Shown one piece after another: positions 43,563 through 55,400 of a stretch of 64,000 bases of DNA. Below the pieces are notes generated by a model. That model did no database searches and was not told where the DNA came from. It saw only the letters and a program-made list of their open reading frames with translations. A program made the translations under genes and the position numbers. Within the stretch, counting starts at the first letter, position 1; every line of letters begins with the position of its first letter. Source of the stretch: Ostrinia nubilalis (Eukaryota; Arthropoda; Insecta; Lepidoptera; Crambidae); NCBI RefSeq assembly GCF_963855985.1, contig NC_087117.1:1245001-1309000 (forward strand). The letters are read 5' to 3'.

Positions 43563-43712
43563 ACGGGACTATTCCCACCTCTCGTTCCCACCGCTGCAAC
43601 TCCTGTGCAGCCAGGATCTACAGCTTGACCGCCAATAACGCAACCAGTGAAGGTCAAGTTTGTCCCGGGGAAAGCTAAACTGTCATTGGACCCGGAACGA
43701 AATTAATCAGAA
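43563..43712 (-). repeat. SINE-like repeat (GTTGCAGCGGTGGGAACGAG family)
   Basis: Well-preserved copy from GGGACTATTCCCACC to AACGAAATTAATCAG; GAAATTAATCAGA is repeated just after it. Confidence 0.75.
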
Positions 43713-44389
43713 GAATCTTTCACATTCGAAATTAATCAGATTAAAAGCTAGTGTTGGGAATGGGTGTACCGGGATGAACATTGGCGTATCTAGGGTTCTT
43801 TTCCAGGGGTGGCTTGGCCCTTGACATTGACATACCATGGCACGGATGACGTAAGTACGCGCTACTAACGTAATCTCGAATCAGGCATCAGCCAGTCCAA
43901 TGCCTAAGCCGTTAGGTTTTACGTCAAGTAATTTTTTTAACATCCATTATTAATCTACTGAAATTATTAAAAGTAGCCGTTACACTCGATATTTATCATA
44001 CAAAGTAGTAATTATGAAAGGCTTCACATGACTCGAACAGTATTGGTTTAGTGAAGTGTATAAGACTGAAAAAATGGACAAAAAACGATAGTGATGTGAC
44101 TACCACAGCACATACAGATGTATGACGTGTAGAATATATTATTCGAAAGTCAATCGATCGATCGAAAGTGAAGTCAAGTTAACATTTACATAATAATCAA
44201 TGACCTATGGACTCAGAAAGTAAAACCCGTGTCTTACTATTTCAGAAAGTAAAGACATTGTTTTCTAAGCGATGTGGAGAATTATAGAAGAGTGGAAGAA
44301 AATAATGTAGAGATGAACGAGGATACAGAAATCTTTTTATCCGCAAGTCCTTCCACAAGTTGTTAAATACAAGTATATTAACCACAACG

Positions 44390-44715
44390 GAAAAGCTCTT
44401 GGCCTGTATCTCACCTGTTGGTAAGTGACGATCAGGCCGAATGTGGAAGCGAGATTCACCCGGAATCCTCAACTTAGAAAATCTGGCTCACTCATCTCCA
44501 ACTGCCGAAACATACTTAACGTTATTTTTGGCAAAGACCTGTGTATTTTTACGGTCATTTCTTCTCTGTTACAATGTGCTGGTGGACCGACGACCTCATA
44601 ATCGTAGCGCCTTCCGCTGAATGCAGGCCGGTATCAACCGGGCGATATGAAAGTCATTGGGGAGGCATTGTTCCACAATGGACGTCCTGTGGCTGAAATG
44701 ATGACGATGATGACG
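44390..44715. mobile_element. Interspersed repeat (minus) and RTE-type LINE tail (plus)
   Basis: 44390-44520 is the inverted family seen at 42345. 44579-44715 is a degraded RTE tail (GGTGGACCGACGACCTCATA) ending in repeated ATGACG. Confidence 0.7.
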
Positions 44716-45254
44716 TTGTGCTGGATGTTCCATCACTAAATTCGCTAATAACATCAATTAGCCGACAAAGTGTTACAAAATAAGAGCTGAAAAACGTAGC
44801 ACGAAACGCTGTCGTAAGAGAAAGTGGGCGGTATTCGTGACTGCAACTCTTTGGGCTAACGTGACCTTTTTATATGATGATTGTGTTGGCGACAGAACTA
44901 TACTTTTTGTTCTTCTTGCTGTCTTAATTAACATATTTTTGTGATTTCAAATCAATCAAAATCAAATCATTTTAAATTTGTAAAAACATAGGTGAACATG
45001 TGGATTTATTTTATGTAGTTAGTTGAATTAGGTATAGGTACCTAGTTATTTAGAATTCCGGAACAAAGACTTTATGTACGGTCGACAGCACGTCAACGTA
45101 AACACTGCGGTATCTTACGTAGTTGCGATAGGGGCGAGTTTGCAACGAAAATGTATAGCTTGATGTGCTGTCGATTGTACGTCAATACGTACTTACTTTT
45201 TATTAGCTGTTGAAAAGTGACCGAGATTTTGGGTGACCAATTTTCATTTCTCCA

Positions 45255-45460
45255 ATTCAAATAGGCAAACGTCAAAAGTTTGTCAAACTCCATACAAAAA
45301 ACACATTAATCGCAAACCAGTCAAAAATTGGTCGAAAAGCCCCTTTTTTGTATGGAGTTTTGACGGATTCGATTTTCGATTCGATCAAAAAGTGCGTTTT
45401 GTCTAGGGGGGCAGATAAGGTTATAGTTACGGTTTAGTAAAATGGTACAACCCAGCCTTA
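45255..45460. mobile_element. MITE related to the CTGAGTTGCACCA family, expanded
   Basis: CAAACGTCAAAAGTTTGTCA and TATGGAGTTTTGACGGA mark the core, and AATGGTACAACCCAGCC the right end. An extra TCAAAAATTGGTCGAAAAG region lies inside. Next to it 45530-45625 holds a SINE tail with GACTAAATGACCTGATGACG. Confidence 0.55.
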
Positions 45461-45701
45461 GTATTTATTAATGACAAACCATCTAAAAATCCAAATCCAC
45501 AGTTGATTGAAGACTAAACTAGTTTTTAGGCCATCTCTGGCTTACTCTTCTAGGCCAAATCCATTTGCCTCTTAAAATTGGAGAGGGTCGTGCTCCTGCA
45601 GCGACTAAATGACCTGATGACGATTTAATACTATTTCAAGCAGCTACGTCCTAGATTGTCCGCACGCGATGACCACTGCGCATAATGTGATAATACATAA
45701 T

Positions 45702-46293
45702 GTTGCAGTCAAAACTCATAATCGGTCAAAACCACATTTGTCTGCAAAAATCAGTCAAAAGTGGTTTTGACTGATGCCCTTGGTCATCACTTTTGACTGA
45801 TTTTTCCAGTCAAAAGTGGTTTTTACCAAGGGCGTCAGTCAAAATCATTTTTGAGTGCAAAAAACCAATGAAAAGCGGTTTCACCTGATTTACAAGTTTA
45901 ACTTTAACAATCAGTCAAAATTCATACAAAGTCTTGCTTGTGATTAGTGAAAATTACTCGGAAATCATAAAAATGTGTGAAAAAACCACTTTAAAGTGTA
46001 ACATTTTTGTGATTTGTGCATACAAAATGATCACACATACCTTAGTTAGGTACTACTTTTAAGAAATCAGGGTATTCATCAGGTAAAAGATAAGTAGATT
46101 ATCAATTTGTTCGGTCGGATAAATAAAATCTTTGCACTAAAAAGTGGTTTTGACTAACGCGCTTGGTCAAAACCACTTTTGACTGGAAAAATCAGTCAAA
46201 AGTGATATTGACCAAGGGCATCAGTCAAAACCACTTTTGACTGATTTTTGCAGTCAAAAGTGGTTTTGACCGATTATGAGTTTTGACTGCAAC
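45702..46293. mobile_element. 592-bp MITE with about 180-bp termini built of GTCAAAAGTGGTTTTGAC repeats
   Basis: GTTGCAGTCAAAACTCATAA at the left pairs with the right end. Each arm contains several copies of CAGTCAAAAGTGGTTTTGAC, itself nearly palindromic, plus ACCAAGGGC. The interior (about 45890-46130) is AT-rich. No target duplication is obvious. Confidence 0.85.
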
Positions 46294-46498
46294 TCACACG
46301 TAATGCAGCTCTCTTTGCAGTCACGCGCGGCGCAGTGTATTGGCATGTAGCTATACTAATTGCATCCTATCTATACTTATCTGTTGTATTAATACGAAAA
46401 TCGATGTTCTATAAAGATCAGCATCATCAGGTCATTTAGTCTCCACTGCAGTAGCACGACTTCCTATATTTACCAGAGACATATGGAGGATTTGGCTT

Positions 46499-46674
46499 TA
46501 GATCGTTTCATCCACGAAGACGCGCCCCACCATTCTTCCGCTAATGTTTGAGTATTATCGGTACACGCTAAAGGGAATTATCCATGAGCCATTTGCTCGG
46601 ATCAAACTCACCAAACCCCGCGCTTCCCTCAACTAAAAGTTGGTGGGGCGCGTCTTCGTGGATGAAGCGATTTA
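46499..46674. mobile_element. TA-ended MITE with TAGATCGTTTCATCCACGAA termini, copy 2
   Basis: Same termini as 43271-43465 and shared interior CCATTCTTCCGCTAATGTTT. 176 bp. Confidence 0.85.
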
Positions 46675-47423
46675 TACACTCCCCATGCTGGCTAGACGGA
46701 AAGGGAGTCAAAGTTAAGGAAGTCACATACGTAATGTATCTGTCACAGTCGGATTGTATAATCCGCCGTTTTACATTACCACTAGGCATTTTACATTACA
46801 GCTCTGTTTTGTAATACGGCGGCTCAACGTTTAGGCGGATTGTCATTACGATACGTTCTTCAATACGCGGCCCACGTTTAGCCGCATCATACTACTATTT
46901 AGATTGTAGGGTGACCATACTTACAAAATAAACCAATGTTTAATGAAAATAAATTATGATAAGACAGATTTTAAGAATTATTATCTTCGTTACTGTATAC
47001 TAAATAATATATTTGGCTTCAGTAATTTTTTTTTACTTATTTATAAATCACAAGGGATAGGATGATAAGCCATCTAAAAAAAGGAACTCAAAACAATTAA
47101 ACTTTTCTAAACATTTTAAAAATAAATTAGATATTTGGCTTTAGTCTTTTTTAGTAATTAAAAATGATCACAGGGGACAGGTAACTCAAAAAAATAAAGT
47201 TTTAGTCATTTTTTCTGGGTTATTTTTCTCTAAGATAAAATTATCTTCACCGGCCACAGCCATAATGTCATTTTTTACACTAATAATATTGTGTAGGATT
47301 CCGCCGAACACCAGAATCCATAGCCACTTTAGCTGTTTTGATGTGGGTTATAACCTCTAAAACTAGTTCCCTTGTCCACGGTTTTTTTACTGTTCCACAT
47401 TGAATTATTTAATTTATGGTTAA

Positions 47424-47781
47424 ACAAACTTACCTTAAGTGAAGTTTGACCGTAATTATACGAGTCGCTGCATCCGAAGAGATTTTCATATTTACCAGGT
47501 AGTCCACTTCTCATTGTACTAGGCATCGAACATTTTAGAGCATACAATACAAAAAAGTACTTGTTATGACTCGATATCCGGCGGTAGTGGGGCACGCTTA
47601 CGTCACACCCCTCCAACCGTCGAGTCGTCATTCATTTCAGAGTATGATTTTGCTAAAGTTAAGTAAGGGTAAGTTAAGTGTAAACTTAGGGGTAGGGCGG
47701 GAATGAAAATCTCTTCGGATGCAGCGACTCGTATAATTACGGTCAAACTTCACTTAAGGTAAGTTTGTTTAACCATAAATT
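47424..47781. repeat. Hairpin inside the 6.25-kb element, 78-bp arms
   Basis: 47424-47501 (AATTTATGGTTAAACAAACT onward) is complementary to 47704-47781 with almost no mismatch, spacer about 200 bases. Directly after it 47782-47827 repeats GTCGCTGCATCCTCGAGATT, which matches the right inner repeat near 52580-52615 in inverse orientation. Confidence 0.85.
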
Positions 47782-48353
47782 ATACTTCGTCGCTGCATCC
47801 TCGAGATTTTCATATTTACCAGGTAGATGTTTAGAGAGCTTTAGTGAAATCAAAACTATGATAAATACGTTATTTAAATTAATTAGACCTTTATAAAGAA
47901 TATTTATACATAATAGGTATTATCGTTAAGTAAAGTATTATCAAAATGCGAAGCAGAAGGTCTTGCTTCAAAATTTAAGAATATAATTCAAGGTAATTTT
48001 CTAGATTAGCCTGCTGCTTTTCTTTTAATCGATTCTATGATAACTTTTCAACGATTAGTTGTTGCATGACGGACACTTTATGCGGAATATAATTTTAGGT
48101 TATATCAATATAACTCTCACGTAATGAAAAAATATTCAAATATGTTTAATCTATCCTAGAGGTTCTTGCATTGTGGTAAAATTTCTTCGTAGTTTGCGTT
48201 CAGTTTTTTAGTATTAGTAAGGATACGAATATAACTTGTTATTTCTGTAAACTTGTAAGAAATAATTGTATTTGCTGGAATAATAAATCTGATATTGAAA
48301 ACAATACTTTAAAGTGCAACTGAGATCGCCCGGGTGCTAAAGTATTAGTAAAA

Positions 48354-48624
48354 TCACCGGTAAATATAATAGGCCAGGTGTCCCATTCTTCTGCGAATTA
48401 ATATTTTTACTACTTCTTTTTTATGTAATAAATACTTAATAGTATTCTGATGGTAATTTTCTGCTTCAAATAAAATGTAGCTGTTGTTTGAAATTTTGCC
48501 TTCGCTTTTAAGTTTACACAATAACTGTTTTCTGGGGTCAGATTTTGTATATTGAGCTATGATAATTGAATTTATATCTAGTTTAAGATTTTTATTTCCC
48601 CAAGAATTAAAACAATTCACTAAC
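48354..48624 (-). CDS. Possible terminal exon, unrecognised protein
   Basis: After a good acceptor (CTTCTCTCACGTTAG, ending at 48623) the frame reads NCFNSWGNKNLKLDINSIII, then KSDPRKQLLCKLKSEGKI and HKKEVVKILIRRRMGHLAYY before a stop, about 88 codons, Lys-rich. No family recognised. The phase (two bases of a split codon first) does not fit the donor at 51467, so another exon would be needed. Confidence 0.2.
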
Positions 48625-48719
48625 GTGAGAGAAGCACAATGTTTAGTAACACTAGCTTTGGATTGGAAACATAATAACCAAACTGAGAACGATAACTTTA
48701 TATTAACAGAATATAAAAT

Positions 48720-51160
48720 TAAAGATTAACTAAATAAGTGGGTACTTCGCAAAAATTTGCGCGCAATCCGTGAGTATCGCCAGTCAGCGTGCTCAGTCCG
48801 ACAGAACGTCGGCACACAAAAGAGGTGGCTTATTCTAACTACGTTCAGGTAATGAAACGTTTTATAAAACGTTTTTGCAGATAAGTGTGTGTGTATATAA
48901 GATAGGATAACATTTATTTATTTATATTTTTGCACATAAAACTGTACAGTGGCGGACTTAATGCCAAGTGGCATTCTCTGCCAGTCAACCACAGGTCTAG
49001 TAGAGAGACTAAGGCGGTGCAATAAACATGAAAAATAAAATATATAGACTTTGATATATTACCACTTTTCCTTTGTATATTTACTGAGTTTATCTGTCAG
49101 TAGCACAAATTGAATTATTTATTTACTTTTAAACGCGGTCTTAATAAAAAAATAGTTAAAATAAGCAATATTAATACATCATGTCAAGACCTATTTCATG
49201 TATCGTATATAAGTATACGCTTAGAGCAGAGAGCGTTATCTAAAATTGTACTTTGATGTCATTTTTCTGAAATTAACACTTCATTGCATGCAGAGTTTAC
49301 CTCTAATTGACTGTGTACGTTATGATGTTATACTTAGTGTTTTAATAGAGCTTATGCTCTTACTTACTTACACTTACACAAGAACGTATGTTCTTGGTAA
49401 ACCAATAGAATAAATAAATTAATTTATTTATTACCTTACTTTTACTAAGTAAGTAAATAGTACTTCAAAAAATAATATATTTCCTTGTTTTGTCTTATTG
49501 TTTGTCAAACCAATTGTGTTGTGTGAGACCCACAAAAAATAACACTCAAATCTTTTATTTCAGTAAGCTTGAAGATGTTACAGAGGTAACCTTACGGTAG
49601 CAGAAATATTCATACATCGCACAGCTGTCTGTAGCCGATTAACTGTTTCTTAATTATGATGTTATAGGTAAATATTTAAATTAAATAAATAATATTTGTA
49701 TTTATTGCTTATCATTTTTTGCGATAGAAAGAAACCACAACCGAGAGCCGACACACCAAGTCACGAGATAATGTACTAACGTGAGGTTGGGGCCATTTCC
49801 CACACTACATATTTAGGAATAAATATTCGATTCGTCATTCCTATAGAATGATAGTTTATTAGGTATTGTTAACGTTTGGATTCGTTGTTATGTCGATAGT
49901 ATTTATGGCAATTTACCAGTTTTTTGTTAACTTTGCTAAAAGTAAAAAGATGATGATGATAGGTATCTTAAGTAGGTATCTTGCTTGTGGGATAAGACTC
50001 TTTACATAAAGTCATTAATTTAGGCGACTGAACTAAATTCTTTACTCGAGTAAAAGATATGAACGTAAATGGTTTACGATTATCGTAGAATTACTCTTCT
50101 CAGTTAAACTGGATTTGATATACATATCAAATATTTATGTATAATATGTATAACTATGTATTGAAAAAACATTGCAGTTCTTAGGTAGACCAAAGTGAAA
50201 ATGTTTATAAGTTGTTGGCTTAAGCTTCTGTTTTGTAACTATGGAATGAAGCTGGTATACTGGTTTAAATTAAACCTTATCACGAGACCAGAATAAAGCG
50301 TAGAAAGCGGAAATAATTCGCTGTTGTTTGTTTTGGACGAAATTGCTGTAGCAATCGCTGGTCGTCGCTGCTGTTCATAAGGATGACCGAAACTGAAACT
50401 GCTGATGTGTTTTGGCACTCAAAACCTAAAGGTAGGATTACTGCTATTAAATATATCTGATATATAATCTTAATAATTTTGGTGTTTATCATGCCACCGT
50501 TCAATAAAGCTGCTGCTCAAAAAATTGCGACAGTTGCACTACTACTGTAGGGTGTTGGTGATGTTTGCGCACGCGCACACATACAGTAACCGGATGGTGT
50601 TGAGGAAAAGAAATGCGTGAATCGGTTACCCCACACAGAGGCAAATATTCGAAAATAATAATTGAACATTTAAATAACGTCTTCTTGATTTAGATTAAAG
50701 TCCTTATTCCTATTGTAATTTTAATTTAATTTATGGACTTGTATAAAAGTTTTAAATAAATACATTTTATCATTTTGTGTATTTTTCTTTTTTATTACTA
50801 TTTCTGCGCTTCCTCGAGCAGTTACCTTGAGGGATAAGCGCCCCGTTTTAATTTATTTGCGTAAGAGACACGTGACAACATGTGCAAGTATTTTTAGTCA
50901 ACTTCTGGATTGACTCGTCCCTCAGTCAATTAGCCAAGATTCGCCCAAGCGTTCAGAATATTATCTCATCTCCAAATTGGAGTGCGTACACCTCAGTTTT
51001 ACTTTTTAGGCTGACCTAAGCCTTCCAAAATATTATTGGCTAACGGGATAACTTTTCCGTGTCTGAAGTTAAAACTATTTACCTATGTAACCTCTATATC
51101 CGGTTTTGCTGGTTTAACAGACTGATATTTCCTCCTGTGTTGAATCATCCGATTCTTTTG
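48720..51160. other. AT-rich interior of the 6.25-kb element
   Basis: 48770-48852 is less AT-rich and ends in a plausible plus-strand donor, GTTCAG/GTAATG. A minus-strand piece at 50440-50280 follows a CCTACCTTTAG acceptor and reads FECQNTSAVSVSVILMNSSD then DQRLLQQFRPKQTTANYF; not recognised. The rest shows no structure. Confidence 0.3.
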
Positions 51161-51165
51161 ATATT

Positions 51166-51880
51166 TCGAATCACTACTCTAGGTAATAGTTATATGACCT
51201 CAATCGCATCGAGGTTCTTCATAACGATTATGGTATTTCGGTAGTAATCGCATTACTACTCAAGGAAATACATAATATATATAAGGTCTCGCTGATGGTT
51301 TACAGGTTGATTATTCGAAATCATTGTTTTAGTACAATTGAATATAGTTTCTTATTTTATTTAAATAGTTTAAACAAAAAATCTGATAGGTAGGTCCTGT
51401 ATGTAAATACACCAGCCAAGTAAATTTAGTTACGTTCAATAGCAATTATGATAGCAATGGACGCACTCACCTTACGACACCGTTTTTCGGACGGGGCGAC
51501 ATAGGTCGCGAAGGGCAGTTGCAGAGCAGCTGAACCACGGCGGGGTCCCATCTGGGCGCACGGGAAGACGACGGGGCGGCGGGGCCAGTGGTCACGGCAG
51601 GCGCGCCGTGCGGAGGCACGCAGCGAGTTTTTGTTCTTGTGAACTGTATGTCGGTAGTAATCGCATCACTACTCTAAGAAACTCGTATTTGACCTCAATC
51701 GCATCGAGGTTCTTTATTAAGATTTTGGTATTTCGGTAGTAATCGCATCACTACTCTAAGAGATTCGTATTTGACCTCAATCGCATCGAGGTTCTTTATT
51801 ACGATTTTGGTATTTCGGTAGTAATCGCATCACTACTCTTAGGAAATACATAGATTACCTTAATAGCATTAAGGTAAGAT
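51166..51880. repeat. Interrupted tandem array of paired ATCGCAT palindromes
   Basis: Unit of about 90 bp: GGTAGTAATCGCATCACTAC, then GACCTCAATCGCATCGAGGT, then TTTATTACGATTTTGGTATT. Both halves are imperfect palindromes around ATCGCAT. One to two units at 51166-51260, about three at 51650-51840, and a weaker ACCTTAATAGCATTAAGGT end near 51880. A different, GC-rich segment lies between. Confidence 0.85.
51468..51640 (-). other. GC-rich exon-like segment with start codon and strong donor
   Basis: An island of high GC in AT-rich DNA. On the minus strand CAGATGGGACC (ATG at 51548-51546) opens 27 codons reading MGPRRGSAALQLPFATYVAP then SEKRCRK and meets AAG/GTGAGT at 51467. It looks like a first coding exon with a GC-rich leader. 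The following exon is not identified. Confidence 0.35.
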
Positions 51881-52047
51881 TCCATGAACACGGTATGAAC
51901 TTCATCACAGCACAACTCACATCACAGCACAACTCAGTGTTAAATTAGGATCCAATATATTACGTACCTATGTACGAGCACAGATTGAACATAGTCGAAA
52001 ACATTTTGCCATTCCTTTTACAGTTGGGTAAAAACAAAATAATTGTT

Positions 52048-52375
52048 TTAAATATTCCCCAAACTCATCTGCCTCTCGGTCGGTACACTCTTGCCAGAGT
52101 GGTCGTAGTCATCATTGTGATTCACGATGAGTGATGTTTTTTGCAATACGGCGCGATTCCTCGCAGACTGCAGCTTGGCAGGCACTTTCGTTGGCGGAGC
52201 ACTTACTTGCGGCCTTGATCCGGTCTCCTGATTCCCCAACAGGTAGCCATTATTATCCTCCAAATGTCGCGTCGCTCTAGACGACGTAATAACTGTGTAT
52301 TTTATCGAAATGTTTACTTTTATGGTCATTTCACATTTAAACACACACGAAGCACACACTTTTTCCAATTTAATT
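52048..52375 (-). CDS. Unrecognised ORF inside the 6.25-kb element
   Basis: About 106 codons, hydrophilic: TSSRATRHLEDNNGYLLGNQ, VSAPPTKVPAKLQSARNRAV and NHNDDYDHSGKSVPTERQMS, ending LGNI and a stop. Codon use looks coding. CAA/GTAAGT inside (near 52204) could also be a donor, in which case only the first part is translated. No family recognised. Confidence 0.25.
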
Positions 52376-52418
52376 TAATTTAATTTTTGCGGCACGAACG
52401 AGAAATTTCGATGTTACG

Positions 52419-52628
52419 ATGCCCGCACTATCGAAGCGAATGACGACTCGACGGTTGGAGGGGTGTGACGTAAGCGTGCCCCACTACCGCCGGATATCGA
52501 GTCATAACAAGTACTTTTTTGTATTGTATGCTCTAAAATGTTCGATGCCTAGTACAATGAGAAGTGGACTACCTGGTAAATATGAAAATCTCGAGGATGC
52601 AGCGACGAAGTATAATTGCACATTATAA
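52419..52628. repeat. Right inner inverted repeat of the 6.25-kb element
   Basis: Complement of 47480-47640: GACGACTCGACGGTTGGAGG, CACTACCGCCGGATATCGAG and TTCGATGCCTAGTACAATGA are shared. Frames are open on both strands; the minus frame continues up to ATG at 52735 (MASDTEIVLLNCVVICEFN), which may be the real coding direction. Confidence 0.7.
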
Positions 52629-53149
52629 TTATTCTTAAAGTCACTGTCGACAGACATATTATTTATCACGTTTTCTCTGTTAAATTCACAAATAACTACG
52701 CAATTTAGCAATACAATTTCTGTATCCGATGCCATTGTTGTTGTTATGTCAGGCAGCGCCACGGTATTGAAAATAGGAACTAAAAACTGTCAAAGCGGCG
52801 GGTAATGATACGCTGTTTTACATTACGGCTAGCCGTATTGAAGAACGTTTGGCACCGAATACATTCCGGCGGATTTTCATTCAGCCGTATTCAATCCGGC
52901 TAAACGTTAAGCCGCCGTATTACAAAATAGAGCTGTAATGCAAAATGCCTAGCTGTAATGTAAAACGGCGGATTATACAATCTGACTGCGACATATCTAC
53001 CTACAACTATAATATCGTCGCGTCTTTTTATTTATCAATAGCTACAGCCATAATTAATAGTAAAGTACATTAGGATCGTGGTTCCAGCATAATAAAATAG
53101 ACTTATCCCCACTGTTACCCTGGATGAAATGAGATAAGAGGCGATTAAA

Positions 53150-53665
53150 GGACAAAAATGCGAACATCAGGTCTCCCCAACCCGTCTGGCCAGCGTGGGG
53201 AGTGTAGGCAAATCCTCCATTTGCCTCTAAATTAGATAGAAAGCGTGGTTCTCCAGCAGTGGAAACTGGAGACTAATTCATCTGATGATAATGAAATAGG
53301 TCAATCGGTTTGACCAGCGTGAGGACTGAGGAGTGTAAAATCCTCAATTTTCCTCAGTAGGTACCTTCAGTAAAGATTAATTGAACTGATGATGATGATG
53401 ATGATGAAATAGATCAATCTGACCAGCGCGGCAGCGTGAGGAGTGTAGGCCAAGTCCTCCATTTGCCTCTGGTAAAACGTGACTATTCCCACCTCTCGTT
53501 CCCACCACTGCAACTCCTGTGTAGCCAAGATCTACAGCTTGACCGCCATAAAAATTGCAAAGCGGATGACAGGTGACAAAAAAAGGTTGCCTTTGGTATA
53601 GTAGAGAGAGGCATGCTCTTGGAGTGGAGATTAAAATGATCTGATGATGACGAAATATGTACATA
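53150..53665. repeat. Cluster of SINE-type repeat pieces
   Basis: Three partial copies of CCAGCGTGGGGAGTGTAGG with CAAATCCTCCATTTGCCTC and GTGGAAACTGGAGACTAA-like tails ending in GATGATG runs (near 53290, 53395, 53645), plus 53477-53550, a piece of the repeat described at 9035. Confidence 0.65.
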
Positions 53666-55400
53666 AGAAGGTAAATTCTGTGTGTATTTCGTAATAACTG
53701 ATAGTATTGCGTTGATTATTTCCAACTAGAAACATCAGCTGACACCTACAATGATTGCAATCGGGCGAGTGTACAAACAAAGTATTTTTAAATTGGAATA
53801 ACCTTGTCTGGAGTATATCAATGTTAAACTATTTATAAACACTTTTTTTTGGGTGTTTGTAAATATATTTGTCTCAGATAGAAGATAGACTTTCAGAATT
53901 TTCAGAATTAATTAATTAACCTTTAAATGACAGAGTGCGTGGAGTTTACATCAGGTCAGTTAGTCTCCACTGCAGGAGCACGACCCTCTAATTTACCAGA
54001 GACAAATGTAGGAATTGACTTACACTCCCCACGCTAAAATAACATGCACGCAAAGTCAAAGTCAAAAGCTTTTCTCACTACTTAGGCCTTTTCCAGGGTA
54101 CTCATACACGTCCCAAATATAGCAAGCTCTACCACCATTTCGGGACAACATAGGTATGGGCTGGTGCTGAGAAGTGACGGAAGAAAATAAACACTTTATT
54201 CACAAACGATGCTTGCTTAAGCACTTAAGTGAAGCAGCAGATCAAACGCACAGCGTTGAATGGAGCTCTGTGATTGGTTCGTGTGTCACTCTGTGCGTCT
54301 GTGAGACCTCATAGTAATGTTTGTGAATACGGGCGTACGTATGTCATCTCACGTAAGAAATACATATCAGAATGTAAAAGAGGAAGATGATAATAATCAG
54401 TCCATGTGTATATGCTTCCTGTTTACTATAAGTAATACGCAACATTACGAAGTGTTCCGTAATCGTAGGTCAATTAAGGTTATTAATTTTCCTAAGCCAA
54501 TATTCTGTTGATCGGACTCGGGTTGATCGGGGGAGGCCTATGTTCAGGAGTGGACGTTCTAAATGATGATGATGATGATCAATATTCTGCAGTCCTAATA
54601 ATATAAGATCAGCGAATCAGTTTTTTTCATCCTCAACGATAAAGCTCTTGACTTGATTCTCACCGGAACGTGTTGATCAGGCCGAAGGTGGAAGCGAGCT
54701 TCACTCGGAATCCTCAACCACAGAAACACCTATCTTACTTCTAACTGCCGGAATACAACAATGCTGTAAAATTCCACCTTACCCTATCTCTAAAAGATAA
54801 AGAAATGACTGATGGGTAGGTACTGGACCGATGCAATTGCATCACGATCTTACTTGCAATTCTTGCCCTCAGGTCAACGAATCCACATCTGTCCCTCGTG
54901 GACTCGTGGTATATCCACGTCTGATAACAACTGTGCCAAATATGACCAAATCTAGCCAGATTTGCTTCAAAAGAGGACGCGTGATCACACGGGTTCCCAC
55001 TCTAGTAAAAAGAGTACAAACATGATTGTAATAAGCACTTTGCTCACACACATCTACACCGTGTCTGTTATCAGTTACATTGTAATATATATTGTTTTCC
55101 TGAATGTGATTCACGCACAGAACATATGACTGATAAGAGGTCGCCAGGTCAGGATATTTGACACTCCTGGTGACAGGTTACAGGTTAGAAAGCTATTTTA
55201 AGATAGCAAACGTGACTGGCGTACGTGCTAATTTGACTTTTGTTTGGATAGAGTAGAATGATGTAATGTTACAGATTATGTGGAGGGCAAACCTTTCCGT
55301 TCATATATCAATATTTTATATACCTTCTATTTATATAGACTATAGTTCTTATCAAGCTATGTTCGCTCCTTCACTCGCGTGGAATTGACAACTTTAAGAC
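53666..55400. other. Repeat fragments, no gene
   Basis: 53955-54040 is an inverted SINE piece. 54090-54180 carries CTCATACACGTCCCAAATAT as at 58350-58450. 54199-54334 is a MITE copy (see 440-582). 54525-54580 is the 3' end of an RTE tail. 54650-54780 is the inverted family of 42345. The remainder is featureless. Confidence 0.5.

Larger units (their letters stand above)
46741..52993. mobile_element. 6.25-kb inverted-repeat element of unknown superfamily
   Basis: Termini TGTCACAGTCGGATTGTATA at the left and the complement of TGTCGCAGTCAGATTGTATA at the right, about 105 bp each and roughly 90% alike. TATC flanks both ends (46737-46740 and 52994-52997). Subterminal AATACGGCGG and TACATTAC motifs are repeated. 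A second, inner inverted pair relates 47480-47640 to 52419-52590. No transposase domain is recognised; coding-like pieces lie at 48354-48624, 50280-50440, 51468-51546 and 52048-52375, all on the minus strand. Confidence 0.75.

Noticed and set aside
51650..51840. CRISPR-like array from regular repeats
   Set aside because: Adjacent units are near-identical over their whole length without variable spacers, and the genome is eukaryotic.
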